64,000 nucleotides of DNA from UBA1429 sp964482225 (GTDB lineage Bacteria > Chloroflexota > Anaerolineae > UBA1429). The notes beneath the pieces were generated by a model, which worked only from the letters and a program-made list of their open reading frames with translations, did no database searches and was not told the origin of the DNA. This document shows, one piece after another, positions 15,463-23,732 of this stretch (the stretch's first letter is position 1; the number at the start of each line of letters is the position of its first letter). The stretch lies in contig CAYZWT010000009.1 in the NCBI GenBank assembly GCA_964482225.1, positions 1 to 64,000 of the forward strand, written 5' to 3'. The position numbers and the translations under genes were made by a program.

Positions 15463-16446
15463 ATGCATCGAATCGAGCGCTTTCGGGCCATGTTGCGGGG
15501 TCACCCGGTGGATCATGCGCCGGCGGGGTTCTGGTTCCACTTTGAGCCCGCCTATCACGGCGGCGCTGCCATGGCCGAGCGCCATATCGCCTTCTTTCGC
15601 GAGACGGGCCTGGACCTGCTCAAGGTGATGAACGACAGCGGCTATGGCCCTGTGGGCACATTTCGGGTGCACAAGGCCGCCGATTGGGCGACCTTGGAGC
15701 CCACGCCCCTCTCCGAGGCGCACTTTCAGAGCCATCTAGAGGGTTTGCAAGGCATCGTGGCGGCCCTGGGCGACGAGGTGCCCATCATCACCACGGCGTT
15801 CAACCCGTTCCGCGAGGCGGTGGTGATCCTGCGAGCCGGCGACCCGGCCCGTTACCCCACCGAGGTGGAGGCCCGCATGGCGCTGCTGGCCCAGCTCCGC
15901 CAGGAGCCGGAACCGGTGCTCCAGGGGCTACAGGTGATCGCCGATGACCTGGCGCGCTTTTACCGCGCCTGCGTCGCCCAGGCGGGCGCGGGCGGCATCT
16001 ATTTCTCTGCCAAGGGCGGCGAGCGCGACCACATGACCGACGAGGAGCACGCCGCCTGGGTGGCGCCTTATGATCTGCACGTGCTGCGCCAGGTGGGCGA
16101 GGTGGCCGAGTACATCGTGGGGCACTTTTGCGGGGTGGGCCTCAATCTGGAGCGCTTTGCCGGATATCCCGTACACCTGGCCAACTGGGCCTACCAGTCC
16201 GATAACCCCTCGTTGCGCCAGGGGCAGGCGATCCTGGGCGGCGTCAGCATCCTGGGTGGGCTGGATGAGCGCGGCCCCCTGGTGGTCGGTCCGCGCCAGG
16301 CCCTGCAACGCGAGATCGAGCAGGCCCTGGCCGAGATGGGCGCCCAGGGGTTCATGTTGGGGGCCGGCTGCACCGTGCCGGGCGATACGCCCCTGGAGAA
16401 CCTGGTCTATGCCCGCCAGGCCATCGCCGAGCTGACGGCCCAGTAG
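15463..16446 (+). CDS. Uroporphyrinogen decarboxylase (URO-D) family protein, not canonical HemE
   Basis: 327 residues with the URO-D fold: an N-terminal RIERFRAMLRGHPVDHAP block, the central GAGGIYFSAKGG strand, and the C-terminal GFMLGAGCTVPGDTPLENL block seen in all family members. True HemE has an Arg-rich RQAGRY motif near residue 35; here the position reads APAGFWFHFEPAY, so tetrapyrrole decarboxylation is unlikely. Relatives include cobalamin-dependent methyltransferases and many uncharacterised proteins. The specific reaction is unknown. It stands alone, flanked by repeat elements on both sides. Start supported by GAGAGGAG and the promoter at 15405. Confidence 0.8.
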   Translation: MHRIERFRAMLRGHPVDHAPAGFWFHFEPAYHGGAAMAERHIAFFRETGLDLLKVMNDSGYGPVGTFRVHKAADWATLEPTPLSEAHFQSHLEGLQGIVAALGDEVPIITTAFNPFREAVVILRAGDPARYPTEVEARMALLAQLRQEPEPVLQGLQVIADDLARFYRACVAQAGAGGIYFSAKGGERDHMTDEEHAAWVAPYDLHVLRQVGEVAEYIVGHFCGVGLNLERFAGYPVHLANWAYQSDNPSLRQGQAILGGVSILGGLDERGPLVVGPRQALQREIEQALAEMGAQGFMLGAGCTVPGDTPLENLVYARQAIAELTAQ

Positions 16447-16475
16447 ATGGACATGTGCATAGCGCACCACAAGGG

Positions 16476-16755
16476 ATGAAAATGGCGCGAGTCTGGGAGC
16501 GCGGAGTGCCACTCCGCGCACGGTGCAAAGCACCCCCCGCTGCTCTGGCGGCGTCCGGGGTTGCAATGTGCGTGCAAAGAGGTAACTATTCAGATCTGGA
16601 GGGCGGGCGTCTCGCCCGCCTACGAAGCGCAGCTTCGTCCGCTGCGTACGCATGCATGCGTCTGCAGCGAACGTTGCAGAGCAGCGTAATGCGCAGTTGC
16701 ACTGCGCGCTCCATGCAAGCGCGAGGATAGTCTGAGTCTGTTTTCGAGGTAGGGA
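16476..16755 (+). repeat. Dispersed intergenic repeat, type B
   Basis: About 280 bp, nearly identical along its length to 23467-23728. It starts with ATGAAAA-GGCGCGAGTCTG, carries CACTCCGCGCACGGTGC, the GGAGGGCGGGCGTCTCGCCCGCC core, the CGTACGCATGCATGCGT palindrome, then TTGCACTGCGCGCTCCATGC and ends with GAGGATAGTCTGAGTCT. It stops right before the start codon of the next gene and so could supply its 5' leader. It fills the whole 316-bp gap. Confidence 0.8.
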
Positions 16756-16762
16756 GTCCAAG

Positions 16763-17278
16763 ATGTGGGACGAGCCGTGGGAGACAGGCGAAAACGCCGT
16801 CTATGATAGCCAGCGGGTGCTGGTGGCGGTGGTGCCCAGCCTGGCCGATTGGGAGCGTATCTGCCGCGAGGGCTGGTATCGCATCCCCTTGCGGCGCGCG
16901 CCCGCGCGCATCGGCGCCGACTATGTGGCGTTCTATCACCCCAAATGCTTTGGCGAACTGCGCTGGACGATCCACTATTACGCGCCCATCCGGCGCTATG
17001 GCGTCGTTTCGCGGCGCATCCTCTTGCCCCAGGAGGCGGGCCATCCCCGGGCTGACGAGCTCTACTACAAGCTGGAGCTGGGGCCGCTGCAACGCCTGCC
17101 GCGCCCGATCCCCAGCATCAAGCTGCGCCGGGTGACCTTTATCCATACCGATCTGGATACCCTGCTGCAAGCCAACGAGATCGGCGACCTGTGGCAGCGC
17201 GAGGCGCCCAAAGAGCGACTCTGGCGCGGCCTGCAACTGGGTGAGCCTGTGGCCCTCTACGGGGCGCCCGCCGCCTAG
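16763..17278 (+). CDS. Conserved-looking protein of unknown function
   Basis: 171 residues, soluble, no signal peptide or membrane helix. It is rich in aromatic and arginine residues, with blocks VLVAVVPSLADWERICREGWYRIP, YVAFYHPKCFGELRWTIHYYAPI, and a C-terminal IKLRRVTFIHTDLDTLLQANEIGDLW. I do not recognise it firmly; a weak recollection is that similar segments can occur near or fused to small endonuclease domains, but no nuclease motif is visible here. AGGTAGGGAG lies before the ATG. The leader comes from a type B repeat. The codon use resembles neighbours, and the clear frame and composition support a real gene. Confidence 0.6.
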   Translation: MWDEPWETGENAVYDSQRVLVAVVPSLADWERICREGWYRIPLRRAPARIGADYVAFYHPKCFGELRWTIHYYAPIRRYGVVSRRILLPQEAGHPRADELYYKLELGPLQRLPRPIPSIKLRRVTFIHTDLDTLLQANEIGDLWQREAPKERLWRGLQLGEPVALYGAPAA

Positions 17279-17399
17279 CCAAACTCGCCCCCCCAGGCGC
17301 GACCCCAGAGCGCCTGAGACGTATAGGTGTCAGTTGTGAGCCCTGCGAGCCCAATTCGCCGCGAGTTGCGCTCGCCATATGCAAAGAGGAGAGAGCAGC

Positions 17400-17900
17400 A
17401 TGTTGGACCAGATCATCGCCCGCTTGACCCGTATGGTGAGTTTCGACCACACCGTCTATCGAGAGATCGCCCAGGATGACGACGCCACCCTGCAGGCCGC
17501 CGCCATCATCGTAGTGGCCGCTGTGGCCTCTGCCATTGGCTCGGCCATTATCGCACGCAGCTTTTGGGCCTTTTTGTACACCCTGTTCATCCAGGTTCCA
17601 TTGGGCTGGCTGATCTGGAGCGGGCTGGTCTATCTGGTGGGCACCAAGCTGTTCACCGGCCAGGGGACGTTCATGGGTGTGCTGCGGGTGCTGGGCTACA
17701 CCACGGCGCCGGCGGTCCTGGGGCTGCTGGTGGTGATCCCCTGCTTGGGCTGGATCGCCAGCCTGGTGGGCGCCGTTCTGTCCCTGGTGTTGGGCTTTTT
17801 CGCCATCCGCGAGACCCTGGAGCTCACCTCCGAAAAGGCCGTGCTGACCATCGTGATCGGCTGGGTGCTGCGTCTGGTCATCGGCATGATCGGGATCTAG
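17400..17900 (+). CDS. YIP1-family integral membrane protein
   Basis: 166 residues. After a short N-terminal amphipathic region (MLDQIIARLTRMVSFDHTVYREI) come five hydrophobic segments, at about residues 33-50, 55-78, 84-105, 108-128 and 140-162, and the GYTTAPAVLGLL motif between helices, which is typical of the bacterial Yip1 domain. Function is unknown in bacteria; eukaryotic Yip1 proteins act in membrane trafficking. Start chosen at the ATG following GAGGAGAGAGC. It lies 31 nt before the sugar-phosphate transferase gene on the same strand and may be co-transcribed. Confidence 0.75.
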   Translation: MLDQIIARLTRMVSFDHTVYREIAQDDDATLQAAAIIVVAAVASAIGSAIIARSFWAFLYTLFIQVPLGWLIWSGLVYLVGTKLFTGQGTFMGVLRVLGYTTAPAVLGLLVVIPCLGWIASLVGAVLSLVLGFFAIRETLELTSEKAVLTIVIGWVLRLVIGMIGI

Positions 17901-17931
17901 GCAGAGCAATCGCCGGACCTGGGCGCGGCGT

Positions 17932-19386
17932 ATGTCTGCTGCCCAGGCCCGGCCCGTGGGCGCTATGAACGAACGACTCGGCGTATCGCCGCGCCTGGCC
18001 CTGGCGCGTTACCTCACCGACCTGGCCTGCCTGGCCGGGAGCCTGGCCCTGGCCCGCTGGCTGCGCATCGCCCTGCCCCTGGGCAAGCCGCTAGACGCCG
18101 AGGGTCTGGCCTTGCATGCGCCCATGCTGCTCCTGGCGCTGGCCGTCTGGTCGGCGACCCTGGCCGCCCTGGGGAGCTATGACCGGCGGCGCATGGCCGA
18201 CCCGGTGGACGAGTTCCAGGCGGTGGCGGGCGGCATTGTCATCGCGGCCCTGATGTACGCCGGTCTGCTCTACCTCTCCTACCGCGGCCTCTCGCGCCTC
18301 ATGTTCCTCTATTTCGTCGCCCTCGATCTCGCCCTGAGCGTCGGGGGCCGGGCCGCCTGGCGGGCCTTGGCCCGCAGGCGCGGGCTGGAGCGGCGCAATG
18401 CCCTGATCGTGGGCTCGGGCGAGACGGGCCGCCGGGTGGCCCACGCCTTGGAGGCGGAACGCGCCGATAGTGTGGCCCTGATGGGCTACCTGAGCGAGGG
18501 CGAGCAAGCCGAGCCCGTGCCCGAGGCCGTGGAGCGCCTGCCCGTGCTGGGCGGCGCCGGGGATGCTGCTGCGTTGATCCGGGGTCTGGCCATCGCTGAG
18601 GTGATCCTGGCGCTGGAGCCCGAGGCCCAACCACGCCTGGCCCGCTGGATCGCCCTCCTGCAAGAGCTGCCGGTGGATATTCGCGTGGCGCCCGATTATT
18701 CTCAGCTCGTGCTCTCGCGCGCCCAAGGCGAGCGCTTGGGCGACCTGGTGCTCATCTCGTTGAACGAGCCGGTGATCAGCCCGCTGGATCGGGCCCTCAA
18801 ACGGGCGTTCGATCTGGCCCTGTCATTGCTAGGGCTGATCCTGCTCTCCCCCCTGCTGGCCTTGATCGCCCTGGCCATCGCCCTGGATTCGCGCGGCCCC
18901 ATCCTGTACCTCAGCCGGCGCGTGGGCGAGGGCGAACGGCCCTTCTGGATGTTCAAGTTTCGCACCATGATCCCCGGGGCGGACCGCGCCCAGGAGGCGC
19001 TGATCTCACAGGGGGAGGATGGCCGCCTGGGTTTCGCCAAGCGCCCCGACGATGCCCGCATCACCCGAGCGGGGCGCTGGCTGCGGCGCTATAGCCTGGA
19101 CGAGCTGCCCCAGCTCGTCAACGTGCTGCGGGGCGAGATGAGCCTGGTGGGCCCCCGGCCCGAGTTGCCCGATCTGGCGGCCCGCTATGCCCCCTGGCAG
19201 CGCCGCCGCTTTAGCGTGCCCCAGGGGATCACCGGCTGGTGGCAGATCTCGGGGCGCAGCGCCAAGGCCAAGCACCTGCACGTCGAGGACGACCTGTACT
19301 ATATCCGCCATTACTCCCTGGCCCTGGACCTGTGGATCCTCTGGCGCACCATCGGCGCCGTGCTGCGGAGGCAGGGCGCCTACTAG
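17932..19386 (+). CDS. Polyprenyl glycosylphosphotransferase (exopolysaccharide initiating sugar transferase)
   Basis: 484 residues. Four N-terminal membrane helices (about 20-125), a Rossmann-like CoA-binding-type domain (about 140-270, NALIVGSGETGRRVA), a fifth hydrophobic segment (about 288-312) and the C-terminal catalytic bacterial-sugar-transferase domain with MFKFRTMIPGAD, DELPQLVNVLRGEMSLVGPRPE and PGITGWWQISGRS motifs. Enzymes of this PNPT class load a sugar-1-phosphate onto undecaprenyl phosphate, the first step of exopolysaccharide repeat-unit assembly. The Wzz/kinase module at 9494-11792 would control the later polymer length. The stop codon overlaps the stop of the convergent gene at 19383 by 4 bp. 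An internal ATG at 17968 is a possible alternative start. Confidence 0.9.
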   Translation: MSAAQARPVGAMNERLGVSPRLALARYLTDLACLAGSLALARWLRIALPLGKPLDAEGLALHAPMLLLALAVWSATLAALGSYDRRRMADPVDEFQAVAGGIVIAALMYAGLLYLSYRGLSRLMFLYFVALDLALSVGGRAAWRALARRRGLERRNALIVGSGETGRRVAHALEAERADSVALMGYLSEGEQAEPVPEAVERLPVLGGAGDAAALIRGLAIAEVILALEPEAQPRLARWIALLQELPVDIRVAPDYSQLVLSRAQGERLGDLVLISLNEPVISPLDRALKRAFDLALSLLGLILLSPLLALIALAIALDSRGPILYLSRRVGEGERPFWMFKFRTMIPGADRAQEALISQGEDGRLGFAKRPDDARITRAGRWLRRYSLDELPQLVNVLRGEMSLVGPRPELPDLAARYAPWQRRRFSVPQGITGWWQISGRSAKAKHLHVEDDLYYIRHYSLALDLWILWRTIGAVLRRQGAY

Positions 19387-20900
19387 CGCGGCCCCGCCAC
19401 GCGCCAGAGGACGCCCTCCCGCTCCAGGCGCCAGCGCGCTTGGTACCCCTCCCGATAGAGGGTGAGATACACCCGCCCCTGCGCGTGAGCGGCGATCAAG
19501 GCATCCACGTTCCCCAGATCGAGCTCGCCCAGCGCCGGGCGCCGCCGGACAAGCTGGCGCCGGTACCATTCGTGGGCCAGCAGGTCGCCATCCACCACCA
19601 GCAGGTCGGTGCGGCGGCCCTCCACCCACTGGATATAGTCCAGGCTAAAGGTGTGCCCGTCGGCGTGGCTGATCAGCAGCGCGCCCTCGGGGGCCGCTTG
19701 CAGAACGGCCTCGGCCCACACCGCCGCCTCGTTGTCCCGGCTCAGATCCAGCCGCCCATAGTTGGCGGCCGCCAGCCAGAGGGCCAGCAGCGCCGGCGCC
19801 AGCCAGCCCGCCCAACGCAGCCAGGGCTTTTGCGCGGCCAGCCGGCCCCCCAGCCAGAGAGCGCCCTGGGCCAGCCAGGTCACGCCCACCAGAAAGGCGG
19901 GCAGCAGATAGAGGTAGGAATCGCTGGTGTGATAGCCGATGGCATACAGGCTGACCAGGGCCGCCGCGAGCAACCCGCCCGCGGGCCAGCCCCTGGGCGC
20001 GCGCCGCCAGCGCGCCTCCAGGCCCAGCAGCGCCAGGGCCGCCCCGGGCAGGGTGAGCTGGGCCATACTGCGCTGCGCCCAAAAGGCCAGCCGCCCGGGC
20101 AGCTCGGCCAGGGGCAGCGCGAACAGATAGCCATGGTAGAGCCGGCCGCTCACCAGCCACCAGAAACCGACCCAGTCGCGGGCGTCGCCCCAGCTTACCG
20201 GCGGGTCGCCTCGGGCCGCCAAGGGGATGTAGAGATAGACCGCCAGGCCCAGGGCCAGGCCGCCCAACAGCGCCGCCATGCGGCGCGGGCGCGCCAGGGG
20301 CCACAGCCAGAGGGCCAGGCCCGGCAGGAGCAGGGTCAGGGTGAGGTGGTTGCCCAGGCCCAGACCCACGGCCAGCCCCAGGCCCAGCCAGGCGCGCGGG
20401 CGCTCCAGGGCGGCCCGGCGCGACGCCAGATAGAGAACCAACGCCGCGAACAGGGCGTGCAGGGCGTACACCTCGACGATGATGGCCTGGGACCAGAGAG
20501 CGGGCCCCGCCCCCCAGACCAGGGCCGCCCCCAGGGCCAACAAGTCTTTGCCCCGGCTGCTCTCCTCCGCCTCGGAGAGCAGGTTGCGCGCCAGCAAGAA
20601 TACCAGCGCCACGGAGCCTGCCGCCGCTGTGGCGGAAAAGAGGGTCAGGCGCCGGGCGATATTGCCCAGGGGCAGGAGGGCAAAGAGACGCCCCAGCAGG
20701 CAATAGGTGGGATAGCCGCTGGGATGGGCCACGCCGCCCGTCATGGCGGCGGCGATCAGGTCGCCGCCATCGGCGCCCTCGTGGGCCCAGGTGAGCCAGG
20801 GGGCTGCCGTGGCGCTATAGAGGGCCAGGCTCAGCCCGGTGGCCAACAGCGCCAGGCCGATGCGTCGCCAAAGGGGCTCGGGGTGCGTGAGGGCGTTCAT
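19383..20900 (-). CDS. DUF2723 family multi-spanning membrane protein (O-mannosyltransferase-like)
   Basis: 505 residues with about 11-12 membrane helices. The first extracellular loop reads HEGADGGDLIAAAMTGGVAHPSGYP, the DUF2723 hallmark, which resembles the catalytic DxD/ED loop of GT-C glycosyltransferases. The C-terminal soluble domain is rich in Arg/Asp. A role in transferring sugars from lipid-linked donors at the outer face of the membrane is inferred. The ATG is exactly 6 nt below a TATAAT box with no ribosome-binding site, so it is probably translated from a leaderless mRNA. It is convergent with the sugar transferase, sharing a CTAG at both stops. Confidence 0.8.
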   Translation of the reverse strand: MNALTHPEPLWRRIGLALLATGLSLALYSATAAPWLTWAHEGADGGDLIAAAMTGGVAHPSGYPTYCLLGRLFALLPLGNIARRLTLFSATAAAGSVALVFLLARNLLSEAEESSRGKDLLALGAALVWGAGPALWSQAIIVEVYALHALFAALVLYLASRRAALERPRAWLGLGLAVGLGLGNHLTLTLLLPGLALWLWPLARPRRMAALLGGLALGLAVYLYIPLAARGDPPVSWGDARDWVGFWWLVSGRLYHGYLFALPLAELPGRLAFWAQRSMAQLTLPGAALALLGLEARWRRAPRGWPAGGLLAAALVSLYAIGYHTSDSYLYLLPAFLVGVTWLAQGALWLGGRLAAQKPWLRWAGWLAPALLALWLAAANYGRLDLSRDNEAAVWAEAVLQAAPEGALLISHADGHTFSLDYIQWVEGRRTDLLVVDGDLLAHEWYRRQLVRRRPALGELDLGNVDALIAAHAQGRVYLTLYREGYQARWRLEREGVLWRVAGPR

Positions 20901-20906
20901 GCCGCG

Positions 20907-20934
20907 ATTATACCCGGTGGGGGGCGCGCCGCAA
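20907..20934 (-). promoter_or_regulatory. Promoter giving a probable leaderless mRNA for the DUF2723 gene
   Basis: Minus-strand TTGCGG (20929-20934), 16-bp spacer, TATAAT (20907-20912), then 6 nt (CGCGGC) and the ATG at 20900. Transcription would begin at or next to the start codon. Confidence 0.65.
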
Positions 20935-20991
20935 GGGGCGCGCTCAGTCGCATTCGTCCCTATGGCCCGACTGTTCGGCAGAGAGGCGTGC

Positions 20992-23280
20992 TCAGGCTTT
21001 TTTCAGCCCCGCCATGCTCGCCATCAGCCGCTTGAGGCCCGCCTCGCTAAAGGCGACGGTGAGTTCGAAATCGTCGCCCGTGGCGCGGGCGCCGATGACG
21101 ATGCCGCGGCCAAAGGTGGGGTGCAGCACGGCCTCGCCATCACGAAACGGCGCCGCCGCGCCCGTCTCGGCAGGTCTGGGGCGCGCTCTGCCGCGTGGCG
21201 TGGGCGTTATATCGCCAGCATCCTGCAGGATGCTGGCGCGCCGGCCGCGCAGCTCGTCGGCACGCTGGCGCCGCTGGCCAAAGAGCTCGCGCCGGGCGAC
21301 CGGCGCCGGGCTCGATGATGGGCGGGCCGCCCTGTGGATGCCGTTGCTCTCCACCAGTTCGGCGGGGATGTCGGCCAAAAAGCGCGAGGGCTCGCGCACA
21401 TCGCTATTGCCAAAGATGGCCCGCCGGAAGGTATACACCAGGTAGAGCTGTTCCTTGGCGCGGGTCATGCCCACATAGCAGAGCCGCCGCTCCTCCTCCA
21501 TCTGGTCGGGCTGTAGCAACGAACGGCTGTGGGGGCAGAGCCCCTCCTCCATGCCCACCAGGAACACCGTGTGGTATTCCAGCCCCTTGGCGGCGTGCAG
21601 GGTCAACAGCGTCATGGCGTCGGCCTCGCCGTTCATCTCGTCCACATCGGCCACCAGGGCGGCCTCTTCCAAAAAGGCGCCCAGGGCGGTCTGGGCCGCC
21701 TCGCCCTGATAGCGTTCGACGGCGGTGAACAGCTCGCGCACGTTGGCGATGCGCTCCTCGCCCTGGTCGGTGCCATCGCGCAGATACTCGAGATAGCCGG
21801 TCCTCTCCACCAGCAGGCGCAGCAGGTCGCCCAGGGTGCGATCCTCCAGGGCCTGGCGGGCGCTGTGCAGCAGCGCGCCAAAACCGGCCAGCCGGCCGAG
21901 GATGGTGGGGTTGAGCGGCAGGTCCTCCGTCTGCTCGCGAGCCTGGAGCGCGGCCAGGTGCAGCAACGCCCGCCCCAGGGAGAGCCCCTGGCGCGCCGCC
22001 CAGAGCTGCAACTGCTCGACGCTGCGTTCGCCCAGCAGGCGCGATGGCGTGTTGATGATGCGGGCCAGGGCTACATCGTCATCGGGGTTATAGACCACCC
22101 GCAGGTAGCTCAGGATATCCTTGATCTCGCGGCGCTGGTAGAAACGCACCGAGCCCACCAACTGATAGCGCACGCCGTGGGCCATCAGGGCGTCCTCCAG
22201 GGCGCGCGACTGGGCGTTGGTGCGGAACATGACGGCGCAATCGCGATAGCGGCAGGCGCCCGCCGCCACCAGGCGCATGGCCTCTTGCACCACGTACTCG
22301 GCCTCTTCGCGCTCGTCATAGGCCTCGAACAGGCGCACGGCGGGGCCCTGGCCGTTCTCGGTCCACAGGGCCTTGTCGTGGCGCTGGCCATTGCGCGCGA
22401 TCACGGCCCGCGCCGCCTCTACGATGGTCTGGCTGGAGCGATAGTTCTGTTCCAGCAGGATGAGCTGGGCCTGCTCGTACTCCCTGCGAAAGCGCAGCAC
22501 GTTGCGGAAATCGGCGCCCCGCCAGCTATAGATGCTCTGATCCTCATCGCCCACGCAAAAGAGGTTGCCCTCCGGCCCCACCAGATGCTTGAGCAGTTCG
22601 TACTGGGCCTTGTTGGTATCCTGAAACTCGTCCACCAGGATATGCCGATAGCGGCGCTGGTAGCGCTCGCGCACCTCGGCATGCACGCGCAAGAGCTCCT
22701 CCGCCTTGAGCAGCAGGTCGTCGAAATCCAGGGCCTGGCTCTCGTCTTTGAGCTGCTCGTAGCGCTCCCAGACGCGGGCCGCCGCCTCATGCCAATAGGT
22801 CTGGGGGATATAGGTGGCCGCGGTGAACAGATCGTTCTTGGCGCGCGAGATGACGCCGTGCACCGAGGCGGGGCGATACTGCTTGGTATCGAGATTGAGG
22901 TCCTTGAGGGCGCGGGCCACCAGGCGGCTCTGGTCGTCGGCGTCATAGATCACAAAATGGGGGTCCAGCCCCAGGTAAGGCGCCTCGCGCCGCAGGATGC
23001 GGGCGCAGGTGGCGTGAAAGGTGCCCACGGTGAGGCTGCCCGCCTCGGGGCCCACCAGGTCGCGCAGGCGCGAGACCATCTCCCTGGCCGCCTTGTTGGT
23101 GAATGTTACGGCCATGATGCCAAAAGGGGAGACGCCGCGCTCGTGCAGCAAGTAGGCGATGCGGTGGGTCAGCACCCGCGTTTTGCCCGAGCCCGGCCCG
23201 GCCAGGACCAGGACGGGGCCATCGGGGGCGCAAACGGCCTGCGCCTGGGCGCGGTTCAGCCCGACAAGCAGAGGATCCAA
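20992..23280 (-). CDS. pcrA: UvrD/PcrA-family 3'-5' DNA helicase
   Basis: 762 residues from a TTG start. Superfamily 1A motifs appear in order: NRAQAQAV (Q motif), LAGPGSGKTRVL (Walker A), FTNKAAREM (Ia), DEFQDTNKAQY (II), GDEDQSIYSWRGA (III), LEQNYRSSQTIV (IV), TLHAAKGLEYHTVF (V) and RRLCYVGMTRAKEQLYL (VI). The C-terminal 60 residues after a Ser/Arg-rich linker form the KGDxVxHxxFGxGxV-like Tudor domain (DGEAVLHPTFGRGIV) that binds RNA polymerase in PcrA/UvrD. The frame is open upstream to 23403, but only the TTG at 23280 has a ribosome-binding site (AAGGGAG) and gives the family length. Roles in excision repair and transcription-coupled repair are inferred. Confidence 0.93.
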   Translation of the reverse strand: MDPLLVGLNRAQAQAVCAPDGPVLVLAGPGSGKTRVLTHRIAYLLHERGVSPFGIMAVTFTNKAAREMVSRLRDLVGPEAGSLTVGTFHATCARILRREAPYLGLDPHFVIYDADDQSRLVARALKDLNLDTKQYRPASVHGVISRAKNDLFTAATYIPQTYWHEAAARVWERYEQLKDESQALDFDDLLLKAEELLRVHAEVRERYQRRYRHILVDEFQDTNKAQYELLKHLVGPEGNLFCVGDEDQSIYSWRGADFRNVLRFRREYEQAQLILLEQNYRSSQTIVEAARAVIARNGQRHDKALWTENGQGPAVRLFEAYDEREEAEYVVQEAMRLVAAGACRYRDCAVMFRTNAQSRALEDALMAHGVRYQLVGSVRFYQRREIKDILSYLRVVYNPDDDVALARIINTPSRLLGERSVEQLQLWAARQGLSLGRALLHLAALQAREQTEDLPLNPTILGRLAGFGALLHSARQALEDRTLGDLLRLLVERTGYLEYLRDGTDQGEERIANVRELFTAVERYQGEAAQTALGAFLEEAALVADVDEMNGEADAMTLLTLHAAKGLEYHTVFLVGMEEGLCPHSRSLLQPDQMEEERRLCYVGMTRAKEQLYLVYTFRRAIFGNSDVREPSRFLADIPAELVESNGIHRAARPSSSPAPVARRELFGQRRQRADELRGRRASILQDAGDITPTPRGRARPRPAETGAAAPFRDGEAVLHPTFGRGIVIGARATGDDFELTVAFSEAGLKRLMASMAGLKKA

Positions 23281-23466
23281 GGGTACTCCCTTTATGGGTG
23301 GTGGCGAATGGAGGCGGGTGCGACGTGAGGCATGGTAACATGGGGCCGGGAGGGTGTCAAAAGGCTGGCGAGGCGGGACGAAACGCCCCGCGCCTCGTTT
23401 CACCGTTTATTGACAGCGCGCCGCCGCCCGCCCATAATGAACCCGGAACGCTGGACATCACCAAGC

Positions 23467-23728
23467 ATGAAAACGGCGCGAGTCTGAGAGCGCAGAGTAC
23501 CACTCCGCGCACGGTGCCAAGCACCGCTCGCCGCTCTGGAGGCGTCCGGAGTTGCACTGTGCGTGCGCAGAGGTAACTATCCAGATCTGGAGGGCGGGCG
23601 TCTCGCCCGCCAACGAAGCGCAGCTTCGTCCGCTGCGTACGCATGCATGCGTACGCAGCGTAACACGCAGTTGCACTGCGCGCTCCATGCAAGTACGAGG
23701 ATAGTCTGAGTCTATTTTCGGAGTAGGG
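23467..23728 (+). repeat. Dispersed intergenic repeat, type B (second copy)
   Basis: About 262 bp, matching 16476-16755 with the same order of blocks. It ends with GAGGATAGTCTGAGTCT just before the ribosome-binding site of recN, the same placement as the first copy relative to its downstream gene. The rest of this 452-bp gap, 23281-23466, shows no gene or clear signal. Confidence 0.8.
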
Positions 23729-23732
23729 AACC

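Noticed and set aside
15463..16446. HemE (uroporphyrinogen decarboxylase proper)
   Set aside because: The N-terminal RQAGRY substrate motif is absent.
21529..23328. Long plus-strand open frame antisense to the UvrD helicase gene
   Set aside because: Same shadow effect; the opposite strand has all helicase motifs.
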